55,541 nt of DNA from Streptomyces rochei (GCA_002155895.1 MUMD01000003.1:1-55541); one strand, 5' to 3'; positions 32,106 through 41,138 are shown, numbered from the stretch's first letter. Notes: generated by a model from the sequence alone, not told the origin. A program made the numbers and translations.

Positions 32106-32873
32106 ATGGAGCCCCAGCTGTCACACCGGGTCGCCGACTCGGTCGCCACCGTCGTCATCCGCAACCCGGCCAAGCGCAACGCGATGACGGCGCGGATGTG
32201 GCGGGCGCTGCCGCCGCTGCTCGACGCGCTGGCCGGCGACCCGGCGGTGCGTGCGCTGGTGCTCACCGGTGAGGGCGGCACCTTCTGCGCCGGGGCGGAC
32301 ATCTCCACCCTGCGGGAGTCGGCGCCAGAGGCGCAGGGGCTCGCCGTGCGCGCCGAGGAGGCGCTGGCCGCCTTCCCCAAGCCGACGCTGGCGGCCGTGC
32401 GCGGGCACTGCGTGGGCGGCGGGGCGCAACTGGCGGCCGCCTGCGACCTGCGGTTCGCCGAGGAGTCGGCGCTGTTCGGGGTGACCCCGGCGAAGCTGGG
32501 GGTGGTGTACCCGGCGTCCTCGACCCGGCGGCTGGTCGCGCTGACGGGGCCGGCCACCGCCAAGTACCTGCTGTTCTCCGGGGAGCTGATCGACGCCGCG
32601 CGGGCGCTGCGCACCGGCCTGGTCGACGAGGTGCTGCCGGAGGGCGAACTCGGCGCGCGGGTGGCGGAGTTCACCCGGGTCCTCGTCTCCCGCTCGCAGC
32701 TGACGCAGGCCGCGGCGAAGGAGTTCGCGGGCGGCCGCACCGACCGGGACGCGTACTGGACCGCCGAGGCGCGCGGCAGCGGCGACCTCGCGGAGGGGGT
32801 CGCCGCCTTCCTGGAGCGCCGGCAGCCCAGCTTCGGCTGGAGCGTGCCGGGGAGCGCGTCTACGTCAGGATGA
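32106..32873 (+). CDS. Enoyl-CoA hydratase/isomerase family protein
   Basis: This 255-aa crotonase-fold protein has the oxyanion-hole segments GTFCAGADIS and RGHCVGGGAQLAAACDLRFA. The usual catalytic Glu pair is not clear from sequence (LGVVYPASSTRRL replaces the common ELGL-P-GGG), so reaction type is uncertain. ATG 32106 has no Shine-Dalgarno but has TAGCAT 7 nt upstream, which suggests a leaderless mRNA. It converges on the DJ-1 gene and overlaps it by 14 bp. Confidence 0.88.
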   Translation: MEPQLSHRVADSVATVVIRNPAKRNAMTARMWRALPPLLDALAGDPAVRALVLTGEGGTFCAGADISTLRESAPEAQGLAVRAEEALAAFPKPTLAAVRGHCVGGGAQLAAACDLRFAEESALFGVTPAKLGVVYPASSTRRLVALTGPATAKYLLFSGELIDAARALRTGLVDEVLPEGELGARVAEFTRVLVSRSQLTQAAAKEFAGGRTDRDAYWTAEARGSGDLAEGVAAFLERRQPSFGWSVPGSASTSG

Positions 32874-33495
32874 ACCGGCTCCGGCCGCGGAACTCCTCGA
32901 CGAGGTGGGCCGGGGCCTTCTCGGGGGACCCCGCGTCGTAGGGCGGCTGCGGGTCGTACTCGGTCAGCAGCTGGACCGCGCGCGCGTGGTCGTCGCCGGC
33001 GATCCGGCCGAGCAGGGTCAGACCCATGTCGATGCCGGAGGAGACGCCGGCCGCGGTGACGTACTTGCCGTCGGTGACCACCCGCTCGCCGGTCGGTTCG
33101 GCGCCGAAGCGGCCGAGGACGTCCAGGGCCAGCCAGTGCGAGGTGGCGCGCCGGCCCTTCAGCAGCCCGGCGGCGGCGAGCAGCAGCGAGCCGGTGCACA
33201 CGGAGGTGGTCCACGAGCTGGTGGCGTCCGCGGCGCGCAGCCAGTCCAGCAGGGCGGCGTTCTCCATCTGCGGGGTCTGGCCGGGGCCGCCCGGGACGAC
33301 GACGATGTCCGGGGCCGGTACGTCGGCCAGGGTCCGGTCGGCGGTCAGGGCGAGGTTCCCGGTGTCGGTGCGGACCGGGCTCGCCTGTTCGGCGACGAAG
33401 ACGGTCTCCGCGTCGGGGAGGCGGCCGAGGGTCTCGTACGGGCCCACGGCGTCCAGCGCGGTGAAGCGGTCGAAGAGGACGATGGCGATCTGCAC
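32860..33495 (-). CDS. DJ-1/PfpI family protein
   Basis: This 211-aa single-domain protein starts at GTG 33495, with AAGGAAA 4 nt upstream. The nucleophile-elbow Cys is in SVCTGSLLLAAAGLL, and the ligand Glu is in LDAVGPYETLG. The domain is the same as the N-terminal half of the adjacent GlxA regulator. Such proteins include isonitrile hydratases, glyoxalase-III-like and stress proteins; substrate is unknown. It lies 50 bp after the GlxA gene, probably co-transcribed, and overlaps the enoyl-CoA hydratase gene tail to tail. Confidence 0.88.
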   Translation of the reverse strand: MQIAIVLFDRFTALDAVGPYETLGRLPDAETVFVAEQASPVRTDTGNLALTADRTLADVPAPDIVVVPGGPGQTPQMENAALLDWLRAADATSSWTTSVCTGSLLLAAAGLLKGRRATSHWLALDVLGRFGAEPTGERVVTDGKYVTAAGVSSGIDMGLTLLGRIAGDDHARAVQLLTEYDPQPPYDAGSPEKAPAHLVEEFRGRSRFILT

Positions 33496-33545
33496 GGGTT
33501 TCCTTCCGGTCGGTGTCGGGACGGGGTGGGGCGCGGACGCCGGAC

Positions 33546-34505
33546 TCACCGGACGGGCGCGGGACGGAACCGGCGGCGGTACTCGGCCGGTGAGGTGCCC
33601 AGTGCCTTGACGAAGGCGCGCCGCATGGCCTCCGGCGTGCCGTAGCCGCTGACGCGGGAGACCTCCTCGACGCCGTCGCCGGTGTCCTCCAGCAGCCGCC
33701 GGGCGTGCTCCAGCCGGACCCGGTCCACGTAGCGGCCCGGTGTCGTGCCGGTCTCCGCCTGGAACGCCCGGGCGAAGTGGCGCGGTGAGAAGCCCGCGCG
33801 GGCGGCGAGCGACTCGACGCTCAGATCGGCGCCGGGGTGCTCGCTGATCCACCGCTGGACCTCGCGCAGGGGCGCCCGCCGCGCGGTCTGGGCGGCGAGC
33901 TGGGCGCTGAACTGGGCCTGGTTGCCGGGCCTGCGCAGGAACACGACCAGGTGGCGGGCGACGGTCAGGGCCGCGTCCCGGTCCAGGTCCTCCTCGACCA
34001 GGGCGAGGGCGAGGTCAATGCCGGCGGTGACGCCCGCCGAGGTGGCGACGCGGCCGTCGCGGACGAAGATCGGGTCGGGGTCGACGTCCACGGCCGGATG
34101 GTCGCGGGCGAGCCGGTCGCAGTAGGCCCAGTGGGTGGTGGCGCGGCGTCCGTCCAGCAGCCCGGCCCGGGCGAGCAGGATCGCCCCGGTGCACACGGAG
34201 ACCAGGCGCCGGGCGCGGGGTCCGTGCTCGCGCAGCCAGTCGATCAGCCTCGGATCGGGGTGCCTGGAGCCCTCGCCGCCGGGGACGATCAGGGTGTCCG
34301 GGGCACGGGCGGCGGTGAGCGCCCGGTCCGGTACGAGGGTCAGACCGCTGGAGGTGCGCACGGGAGCGCCGTCCAGCGAGGCCGTCCGGACGCGGTACGT
34401 CCCCGGGGTGTGCTTCTCGGCGCCCGTGAAGACCTCCACGGGGCCCGTGACATCGAGGCTCTGGACGGCGTCGAAGAGGACGACCAGGACGGTTCGCTGC
34501 GCCAT
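33546..34505 (-). CDS. GlxA-type regulator (DJ-1 domain plus AraC HTH)
   Basis: This 319-aa protein starts at ATG 34505. Residues 1-170 are a DJ-1/PfpI domain (VLFDAVQSLDVTGPVEVF, SVCTGAILLARAGLL). Residues 215-310 are an AraC/XylS DNA-binding domain with two helix-turn-helix motifs (SVESLAARAGFSPRHFARAF; EEVSRVSGYGTPEAMRRAF). The regulator probably senses a small metabolite with its DJ-1 half. The next gene codes a stand-alone DJ-1 protein, the likely target. There is no strong ribosome site. Confidence 0.92.
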   Translation of the reverse strand: MAQRTVLVVLFDAVQSLDVTGPVEVFTGAEKHTPGTYRVRTASLDGAPVRTSSGLTLVPDRALTAARAPDTLIVPGGEGSRHPDPRLIDWLREHGPRARRLVSVCTGAILLARAGLLDGRRATTHWAYCDRLARDHPAVDVDPDPIFVRDGRVATSAGVTAGIDLALALVEEDLDRDAALTVARHLVVFLRRPGNQAQFSAQLAAQTARRAPLREVQRWISEHPGADLSVESLAARAGFSPRHFARAFQAETGTTPGRYVDRVRLEHARRLLEDTGDGVEEVSRVSGYGTPEAMRRAFVKALGTSPAEYRRRFRPAPVR

Positions 34506-34629
34506 GCCATCGATTCTTCGCCCGGCCCCGGACGGCCGCAATGACGAGTTCCCCACCTTTCCTGCCATGCCGCACCTCCGCCGGACGCGGGTCTGGAGGA
34601 CGTACTGAGCGGTTGGTAACGTGCCGGGC

Positions 34630-35499
34630 ATGACCACTGCCGCCCTCGACGCGCGTGCCGGCCGCCGCTGCCACAACGCGCTCAACTCGCTGCACTCGAC
34701 GCACTACTTCTCGCCCGACACGGGCCGGGAGCTGGCCTCCCTCGGGGTCACCGACCCTCGGGCGGTCAATTTCGCGGTGCGCGCCGCCGCGCTCGGACCG
34801 GTCGGCGCGGGGGCGGTGACGGCGGCGTTCTACAACTACAAGCACACCCTCGTCGCCCGGCACATGCCCGCCGTGTGGGAGACCGTCACGCCCGCTCAGG
34901 CGCTGGCCGCCCGCGAGCGCGCTGTCGACGCGACGCTGCGCCGGCTGCTCGGCGAGGAGACCGTCTCCTCGCCCGAAATGTCCGAGGCGGCCGGCCTGGC
35001 GCTGCGCGCCGCCGAGGGCTGCTCGCGCGGCGCGCGCCCGCTGTACTCGGCCCACGCCGACCTGCCCGTGCCCGAGGCGCCGCACCTGGCCCTGTGGCAC
35101 GCGGCGACCCTGCTGCGCGAGCACCGCGGCGACGGTCATCTGATCGCGCTGGCGGCGGCGGAGCTGGACGGTCTCGAGGCGCTGGTGACGCACACCGCGA
35201 CGGGCAGGGGCATGGCGCCGAAGTGGATCTTCAGCACCCGTGGCTGGAGCCGCGAGGAGTGGGACGCCGCGACGGACCGGCTGCGCGGGCGCGGCCTCGT
35301 CGACGACGCCGGGGAGCTGACCGAGCGTGGCGTGGCCCTGCGCGACGACGTCGAGCGGGAGACGGACCGGCTGGACGCCGCCCCCTACGCGCGGCTGGGC
35401 GCGGAGGGCGTGGCGCGCCTGACCGAACTCGCGTCGGGCTTCGCCCGTACGGCACTCGGCGCGGGCGCCTTCCCCGCGGACCTCATCGGCAAGCGCTGA
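34630..35499 (+). CDS. SCO6745-family protein
   Basis: About 289 aa. It fits the actinobacterial SCO6745-like family (winged-helix/HTH fold, from memory). The N-terminus CHNALNSLHSTHYFSPD and ATGRGMAPKWIFSTRGWSREEW are the conserved blocks; the C-terminal third resembles a winged helix (EEWDAATDRLRGRGLVDDAG, ELTERGVALRDDVE). It may bind DNA or a small ligand; function is not known. ATG 34630 is preceded by TAACGT (34617-34622) with a 7-nt gap and no ribosome site, so probably leaderless; GTG 34621 is an alternative. Confidence 0.85.
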   Translation: MTTAALDARAGRRCHNALNSLHSTHYFSPDTGRELASLGVTDPRAVNFAVRAAALGPVGAGAVTAAFYNYKHTLVARHMPAVWETVTPAQALAARERAVDATLRRLLGEETVSSPEMSEAAGLALRAAEGCSRGARPLYSAHADLPVPEAPHLALWHAATLLREHRGDGHLIALAAAELDGLEALVTHTATGRGMAPKWIFSTRGWSREEWDAATDRLRGRGLVDDAGELTERGVALRDDVERETDRLDAAPYARLGAEGVARLTELASGFARTALGAGAFPADLIGKR

Positions 35500-35524
35500 G
35501 ACGGGATCGGCAAGCGCTGAGACG
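35485..35524 (+). repeat. 19-bp tandem repeat duplicating a stop codon
   Basis: Bases 35485-35503 and 35506-35524 are identical, period 21 bp. Each copy encodes I-G-K-R-stop, so the second is a frame-preserving duplicate of the end of the SCO6745-family gene. Confidence 0.85.
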
Positions 35525-35602
35525 CGCAGGCATGTCGCGCCGATGCGGAGGTACCCGTACGTCACCCGGTCGGAGGGGCCGGGTGGACGAGAGGGGCTTT
35601 TC

Positions 35603-35734
35603 GTGTTCCGTGCCATCGCAGACGTACTGCGCCAGATCGGCGGCGCCGTCGCCACCGTCGTGACGCTCCCCTTCCGGGCCGTGGCCCGGCTCTTCGGCGG
35701 CGCGTCGTCCGCCACCCGCAGCCGCAGGGTCTGA
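35603..35734 (+). CDS. LPFR-motif small protein
   Basis: This 43-aa protein starts at GTG 35603, with GAGAGGGG 6 nt upstream. It has one amphipathic or membrane-active helix (VLRQIGGAVATVVTLPFRAV) with the LPFR motif, then a Ser/Arg-rich end. Small proteins of this type are widespread in Streptomyces and have no known function. A frame upstream is open from 35543 but less likely. Confidence 0.8.
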   Translation: MFRAIADVLRQIGGAVATVVTLPFRAVARLFGGASSATRSRRV

Positions 35735-35849
35735 CGACGGCCGCGGTGCGCCCCGGCCGCGACGGGCCCGGGTGTCGCCCTGATCCCCGATTGTCGGCAC
35801 CACCTGCCACAATTGCCGCGCAACCTCAGTGAGAAGGCGGTACGGGATC

Positions 35850-38207
35850 GTGACGACACCCGGGTCCAGCGCGTCCAGCGACGTGCGGTCCATCGAAGGC
35901 AGGATCGCCGAGGAGCTCGGCGTACGGGAGCGGCAGGTGAAGGCCGCCGTGGAGTTGCTCGACGGCGGCTCGACGGTGCCCTTCATCGCCCGCTACCGCA
36001 AGGAAGCGACCGAGATGCTCGACGACGCGCAGCTGCGCACCGTCGAGGAGCGGCTGCGCTATCTGCGGGAGCTGGAGGAGCGGCGGACGGCCATCCTCGA
36101 CTCGGTGCGCGAGCAGGGCAAGCTCACCGAGGAGCTGGAGACCCGCATCCGCACGGCCGAGACCAAGGCCCGCCTGGAGGACATCTACCTGCCCTTCAAG
36201 CCCAAGCGGCGGACCAAGGCGCAGATCGCGCGCGAGGCCGGTCTGGAGCCGCTGGCCGAGGGCCTGCTCGCCGACCCGTCGGTGGACCCCCTGGCCGCGG
36301 CCGCCGCGTTCGTGGACGCCGACAAGGGAGTGGCCGATCCGCAGGCGGCCCTGGACGGGGCCCGGTCGATCCTCACCGAGAAGTTCTCGGAGGACGCCGA
36401 CCTGATCGGAGAGCTGCGGGAGCGGATGTGGGGGCGCGGGCGCCTCGCGGCCAAGGTGAAGGAGGGCAAGGAGGAGGCGGGCGCCAAGTTCGCCGACTAC
36501 TTCGACTTCGCCGAGCCGTTCACCGAGCTGCCCTCGCACCGGATCCTCGCCATGCTGCGCGGCGAGAAGGAGGACGTGCTCGACCTCGTCCTGGAGCCCG
36601 AGGAGCCGACCGACGGCCCCTCCTCGTACGAGGGGATCGTCGCGAGCCGGTTCGGGATCGCCGACCGCGGCCGGCCCGGCGACAAGTGGCTGAAGGACAC
36701 GGTCCGCTGGGCCTGGCGCACCCGCATCCTGGTCCACCTCGGCATCGACATCAGGCTGCGGCTGCGCACCGCCGCCGAGGACGAGGCGGTCGACGTCTTC
36801 GCCGCCAATCTGCGCGATCTGCTGCTGGCCGCCCCGGCGGGCACCCGCGCGACGCTCGGCCTGGACCCGGGCTTCCGCACGGGCGTGAAGGTCGCCGTGG
36901 TCGACGCGACCGGCAAGGTGGTGGCCACCGACGTCATCCACCCGCACGTCCCGGCCAACCGCTGGGACGAGGCGATCGCCAAGCTGGCGCGGCTCGCGAA
37001 GGAGCACGCGGTCGAGTTGGTGGCGATCGGCAACGGCACGGCGTCCCGGGAGACCGACAAGCTCGCCGGTGAACTCATCGCCAAGCACCCGGAGCTGAAG
37101 CTCACCAAGGTGATGGTCTCCGAGGCGGGTGCCTCCGTGTACTCGGCCTCCGCCTTCGCCTCCCAGGAGCTGCCCGACATGGACGTGTCGCTGCGCGGCG
37201 CGGTGTCGATCGCCCGGCGGCTCCAGGACCCGCTGGCCGAGCTGGTGAAGATCGACCCGAAGTCGATCGGCGTCGGCCAGTACCAGCACGACCTCTCCGA
37301 GGTGAAGCTGTCCCGCTCGCTGGACGCGGTCGTCGAGGACTGTGTGAACGGCGTGGGCGTGGACGTCAACACGGCCTCCGCACCGCTGCTCGCCCGCGTG
37401 TCCGGCATCACCTCCGGACTCGCCGAGAACATCGTGGCCCACCGCGACGCCAACGGGCCGTTCGCCTCCCGCACCGAGCTGAAGAAGGTGCCGCGGCTCG
37501 GTCCCAAGGCGTACGAGCAGTGCGCGGGCTTCCTGCGCATCCGGGGCGGCAGCGACCCGCTGGACGCGTCCAGCGTGCACCCCGAGGCGTATCCCGTGGT
37601 GCGCAGGATGGTGAAGACCGCGGGGCAGGAGGTGGCCGGGCTGATCGGCAACACCTCCGTGCTGCGGTCGCTGAGGCCGGCGGACTTCGTGGACGAGACG
37701 TTCGGTCTGCCGACGGTCACGGACATCCTGCGGGAGCTGGAGAAGCCGGGGCGCGACCCGCGGCCGGCCTTCCGGACGGCCACCTTCAAGGAGGGCGTGG
37801 AGAAGATCTCCGACCTGTCGTCCGGGATGGTGCTGGAGGGCGTCGTCACCAACGTGGCCGCCTTCGGGGCGTTCGTGGACGTCGGTGTGCACCAGGACGG
37901 GCTGGTGCACGTCTCCGCGATGTCGAAGACGTTCGTGAAGGACCCGCGGGACGTGGTGAAGCCCGGGGACATCGTGAAGGTGAAGGTGCTGGACGTCGAC
38001 ATTCCGCGGAAGCGGATCTCGCTGACGCTGCGGCTGGACGACGAGGCCGCCGGGCCGGGGGAGCCGAAGAAGGAGCGGAGTGGCAGGCCGCCCCGGCAGC
38101 GGCGGCAGCAGGGTGGCTCCGGGGGCGGCAAGGGGCGGTCCTCCTCCGCGCCCGCTCCGTCCAACGGGGCGATGGCCGACGCGTTGCGGCGGGCCGGGCT
38201 GGCGTAG
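35850..38207 (+). CDS. tex: Tex-family S1 RNA-binding protein
   Basis: This 785-aa protein starts at GTG 35850. The order is a Tex N-terminal helical domain (about 10-190, [20 protein letters not shown]), a YqgF/RNase H-like domain from about 335 ([17 protein letters not shown]), helix-hairpin-helix motifs at about 500-560 ([15 protein letters not shown]), and an S1 domain at about 655-730 ([16 protein letters not shown]). The last 55 residues are a basic low-complexity tail. Tex binds nucleic acid and affects transcription; its exact role in Streptomyces is not established. It is convergent with the ABC-F gene. Confidence 0.94.
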   Translation: MTTPGSSASSDVRSIEGRIAEELGVRERQVKAAVELLDGGSTVPFIARYRKEATEMLDDAQLRTVEERLRYLRELEERRTAILDSVREQGKLTEELETRIRTAETKARLEDIYLPFKPKRRTKAQIAREAGLEPLAEGLLADPSVDPLAAAAAFVDADKGVADPQAALDGARSILTEKFSEDADLIGELRERMWGRGRLAAKVKEGKEEAGAKFADYFDFAEPFTELPSHRILAMLRGEKEDVLDLVLEPEEPTDGPSSYEGIVASRFGIADRGRPGDKWLKDTVRWAWRTRILVHLGIDIRLRLRTAAEDEAVDVFAANLRDLLLAAPAGTRATLGLDPGFRTGVKVAVVDATGKVVATDVIHPHVPANRWDEAIAKLARLAKEHAVELVAIGNGTASRETDKLAGELIAKHPELKLTKVMVSEAGASVYSASAFASQELPDMDVSLRGAVSIARRLQDPLAELVKIDPKSIGVGQYQHDLSEVKLSRSLDAVVEDCVNGVGVDVNTASAPLLARVSGITSGLAENIVAHRDANGPFASRTELKKVPRLGPKAYEQCAGFLRIRGGSDPLDASSVHPEAYPVVRRMVKTAGQEVAGLIGNTSVLRSLRPADFVDETFGLPTVTDILRELEKPGRDPRPAFRTATFKEGVEKISDLSSGMVLEGVVTNVAAFGAFVDVGVHQDGLVHVSAMSKTFVKDPRDVVKPGDIVKVKVLDVDIPRKRISLTLRLDDEAAGPGEPKKERSGRPPRQRRQQGGSGGGKGRSSSAPAPSNGAMADALRRAGLA

Positions 38208-38210
38208 GCA

Positions 38211-38250
38211 CGGCAGGTCCCGGCTGACCGCGGCAGGTCCCGGCTGACCG
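38211..38250. repeat. 20-bp perfect tandem repeat after tex
   Basis: A 20-bp unit beginning CGGCAGGTCC is repeated twice in direct tandem 3 bp past the tex stop codon, with no mismatch. Confidence 0.85.
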
Positions 38251-38273
38251 CGGGGGTGCGCGGCGCGGCGTGA

Positions 38274-38327
38274 CGGGGTGCCTCCCCCGCTCTCGGCTCC
38301 GGTCGAGCGGGAGGCGCCCCCACCCCC
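38274..38327. terminator. Bidirectional hairpin between tex and ABC-F genes
   Basis: GCCTCCCCCGCTC and GAGCGGGAGGC pair around a 12-nt loop with a 2-nt bulge; flanking GGGGTG and CACCCC can extend the stem. It lies between the two convergent stops and could end both transcripts. Confidence 0.6.
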
Positions 38328-38360
38328 GTGTCGCGCCCCAGCCGCACGGCAGCCCCGCGG

Positions 38361-40001
38361 TTACGGGTGCTCCACCACCTTGCCGTCCGTGACCTCCAGG
38401 CGGCGGGTCACGCGTACCGCGTCCAGCATGCGGCGGTCGTGGGTGACGAGGAGGAGGGTGCCCTCGTAGGCGTCCAGGGCCGATTCGAGTTGTTCGATGG
38501 CCGGGAGGTCGAGGTGGTTGGTCGGCTCGTCCAGGACCAGGAGGTTGACGCCCCGGCCCTGGAGGAGGGCGAGTGCGGCCCTGGTGCGTTCACCCGGTGA
38601 CAGGGTCGACGCGGGACGCATGACGTGGTCCGCCTTCAGACCGAACTTGGCCAGCAGGGTGCGGACGTCCGCCGGTTCGGTGTCGGGGACGGCGGCGCGG
38701 AACGCGTCCAGCAGCGGCTCGGGGCCGTGGAACAGCTCACGGGCCTGGTCGACCTCGCCCAGCAGGACGCCGGAGCCGAGCGACGCGTGTCCGGCGTCGA
38801 GCGGGACCCGGCCCAGCAGGGCGCCGAGCAGGGTGGACTTGCCCGCGCCGTTGGCCCCCGTCACCGCGACCCGGTCGGCCCAGTCGATCTGGAGGGAGAC
38901 CGGGCCGAGGACGAAGTCGCCGCGCCGGACCTCGGCGTCGCGCAGGGTGGCGACCACGGCGCCGGAACGGGGCGCGGAGGCGATCTCCATCCGCAGTTCC
39001 CACTCCTTGCGCGGTTCCTCGACGACCTCCAGGCGCTCGATCATGCGCTGGGTCTGGCGGGCCTTGGCGGCCTGCTTCTCGCTGGCCTCGCTGCGGAACT
39101 TGCGACCGATCTTGTCGTTGTCGCCGGCCTTGCGCCGGGCGTTCTTGACGCCCTTGTCCATCCAGCCGCGCTGCATCTGCGCCCGGTCCTGAAGGGCGGC
39201 CCGCTTGTCGGCGTACTCCTCGTACTCGTCGCGGGCGTGCCGGCGGGCCACCTCGCGCTCCTCCAGGTAGCCCTGGTAGCCGCCGCCGTAGAGGTTGATC
39301 CGGCGCTGGGCGAGGTCGAGTTCGAGCACCTTGGTGACGGTGCGGGTGAGGAATTCGCGGTCGTGGCTGACGACGACGGTGCCGGCCCGCAGACCGGTGA
39401 CGAAGCGTTCGAGGCGTTCCAGGCCGTCCAGGTCGAGGTCGTTGGTCGGCTCGTCGAGGAGGAAGACGTCGTAGCGGGACAGCAGCAGGGAGGCGAGTCC
39501 GGCGCGGGCCGCCTGGCCGCCGGACAGGGACGTCATCGGCTGGTCGAGGCCGACCGTGAGCCCCAGCGCGTCGGCGGTCTCCTCGGCGCGTTCGTCGAGG
39601 TCGGCGCCGCCGAGGGCGAGCCAGCGCTCCAGGCTCGTGGCGTAGGCGTCGTCGGCCCCGGGGGCCGCGTCGACCAGGGCCTGCGTGGCCTCGTCCATGG
39701 CGCGCTGGGCCTCGGTGACGCCCGTCCGGCGGGCCAGGAAGGCCCGGACGGTCTCACCGGGCCGGCGTTCCGGCTCCTGCGGGAGGTGGCCCACGGTGGC
39801 GGTGGGCGGGGACAGGCGCAGCTCGCCGTGTTCCGGGGCGGTCAGCCCGGCGAGCATCCGCAGCAGCGTGGACTTGCCCGCGCCGTTGGCCCCGACGAGG
39901 CCGATCACGTCGCCGGGCGCGACGACGAGGTCGAGTCCGGTGAACAGGGAGCGGTCGCCGTGGCCGGCGGCGAGGTTCTTGGCGACGAGGGTGGCAGTCA
40001 T
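38361..40001 (-). CDS. ABC-F family ATPase
   Basis: This 546-aa soluble protein starts at ATG 40001. It has two ABC domains: Walker A GANGAGKST at about 36-44 and again at about 370, signature MTSLSGGQ and STLSPGERTR, and Walker B LLDEPTNDLDLD and VLDEPTNHLDL. The linker between holds a long basic coiled coil (about 230-340, QMQRGWMDKGVKNARRKA). There are no membrane spans. ABC-F proteins act on ribosomes in translation control or antibiotic protection; no nearby drug gene suggests a housekeeping role. TAGGAT lies 10 nt upstream of ATG, so the mRNA leader may be only about 3 nt. Confidence 0.93.
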   Translation of the reverse strand: MTATLVAKNLAAGHGDRSLFTGLDLVVAPGDVIGLVGANGAGKSTLLRMLAGLTAPEHGELRLSPPTATVGHLPQEPERRPGETVRAFLARRTGVTEAQRAMDEATQALVDAAPGADDAYATSLERWLALGGADLDERAEETADALGLTVGLDQPMTSLSGGQAARAGLASLLLSRYDVFLLDEPTNDLDLDGLERLERFVTGLRAGTVVVSHDREFLTRTVTKVLELDLAQRRINLYGGGYQGYLEEREVARRHARDEYEEYADKRAALQDRAQMQRGWMDKGVKNARRKAGDNDKIGRKFRSEASEKQAAKARQTQRMIERLEVVEEPRKEWELRMEIASAPRSGAVVATLRDAEVRRGDFVLGPVSLQIDWADRVAVTGANGAGKSTLLGALLGRVPLDAGHASLGSGVLLGEVDQARELFHGPEPLLDAFRAAVPDTEPADVRTLLAKFGLKADHVMRPASTLSPGERTRAALALLQGRGVNLLVLDEPTNHLDLPAIEQLESALDAYEGTLLLVTHDRRMLDAVRVTRRLEVTDGKVVEHP

Positions 40002-40014
40002 CAGACCGTCGATC

Positions 40015-40082
40015 CTAGGTCCTGTCGTCACACTCCCGTCTGCCCTCCGGGCGGACGACGGGAGTGTGACGACAGGACCTAG
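40015..40082. repeat. Perfect 26-bp inverted repeat with CTAG ends
   Basis: Bases 40015-40040 are the exact reverse complement of 40057-40082, with a 16-nt loop that can itself pair GCCC with GGGC. Outer ends are CTAG on both sides. It lies 13 bp upstream of the ABC-F start codon and 18 bp downstream of the next gene stop (both minus strand). It may be a strong terminator for the upstream gene or a MITE-like relic. Confidence 0.9.
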
Positions 40083-40100
40083 CCGCGGGCCGCCGCCCGC

Positions 40101-41138
40101 TCAGCCGGGTTCCCGGTGCCCCACGGCCACCGCAAGCACGCTCCCGGGGGCCCGGGCCACCAGGCAGGACCGGCCCTTCACCGCCCCGGCGTCCAGGGCG
40201 ATCCGGTGGGCGCCCGGTTCGAGGACGCCGTCGAAGACGTCCTGGGCGCGGGTGCGGTGGAGCCGGTCGACGCGGTACGCGGTGAGCCGCACCCGGCAGG
40301 CGGAGGTGACCTCGACCTCCGCGGCGGCGCCGGTCGCCGTCAGGCGGGCCAGCCGGCGCCGCCCGTCCGGTCCGCCGTCGAGGGCGTGTTCGATCTGGGC
40401 GACGAGGACCGGGACGATCGGGGCGAGCCCGTCGACGTGGGGCACGTCCACCCCGGCGTCCGCGAAGGAACGGCGCACGGCCGACCGCTGCTCCTCGGTG
40501 ACCGCGGTGCCGAAGACGACCGCGCCGTAGGCCCGCAGTTCGTCGGCCGGTACGGCGGCGGCGTCCTCGGCGATGTCGGCGCCGATGCCGATGGTGCGCA
40601 GCGCGGCGGCGAGCCTGGCGGGCAGGGCGACGCGGGCGCCGATGAGCAGTACCCGGCGGCGGGCGGGCGCGGTGCGGTCGCCGTCGAGCAGGGCGGCGAG
40701 GGCTGCCCGGTACTCGGCGCCGGCGAAGCGGTACGGGCCGATGCCGTGGTAGCCGTTGAACGCGAGGTCCGCGTGCTCGCCGGTCTGCCAGGCGAAGTCC
40801 CGCCAGACGAAGTCGTCGCCGTCGCGCTGGATCACCGCGGTCACCGCGCCGCAGGCGAGGTCGGCGCACTCGGGGCAGCCGTAGATGACGTACCGGCCGC
40901 CGGGCAGGGGAGCGTCGGACTCCAGCAGCAGGCCGCGGACCTGCTCGGTGAGGATCGCGGGCGGGATGTCGGAGGCGAGCGGGGAGACGGCGTCGAGGTC
41001 GGACAGGCGGAACAGCAGGGGGTGCCCGTCGACGACGAAGTCCATGAAGTCGCGGTGGACCTGGACGTCACCGTCGGCGAGGACCGCGCCGGCCCGGGTC
41101 GCCGGTGCCAGGCCGAAGGACGCGTACGGGGCTGCCAT
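40101..41138 (-). CDS. Conserved hypothetical two-domain protein, often called oxidoreductase
   Basis: This 345-aa protein starts at ATG 41138, with AATACT and a 6-nt gap in place of a ribosome site, so perhaps leaderless. Residues 1-145 contain three Cys, C88, C91 and C96 (YGCPECADLACGAV), a possible metal site, and a DFVWRDFAWQTGE block. Residues 160-250 look like a Rossmann half (RRVLLIGARVALPARLAAAL). The last 100 residues are beta-rich. I do not recognise a defined family and give no reaction. Confidence 0.75.
   Translation of the reverse strand: MAAPYASFGLAPATRAGAVLADGDVQVHRDFMDFVVDGHPLLFRLSDLDAVSPLASDIPPAILTEQVRGLLLESDAPLPGGRYVIYGCPECADLACGAVTAVIQRDGDDFVWRDFAWQTGEHADLAFNGYHGIGPYRFAGAEYRAALAALLDGDRTAPARRRVLLIGARVALPARLAAALRTIGIGADIAEDAAAVPADELRAYGAVVFGTAVTEEQRSAVRRSFADAGVDVPHVDGLAPIVPVLVAQIEHALDGGPDGRRRLARLTATGAAAEVEVTSACRVRLTAYRVDRLHRTRAQDVFDGVLEPGAHRIALDAGAVKGRSCLVARAPGSVLAVAVGHREPG

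Noticed and set aside
38278-38327. Attenuator or riboswitch in front of the ABC-F gene
   Set aside because: This hairpin is at the 3' end of that gene, not in its leader, and the leader appears to be only a few nucleotides.
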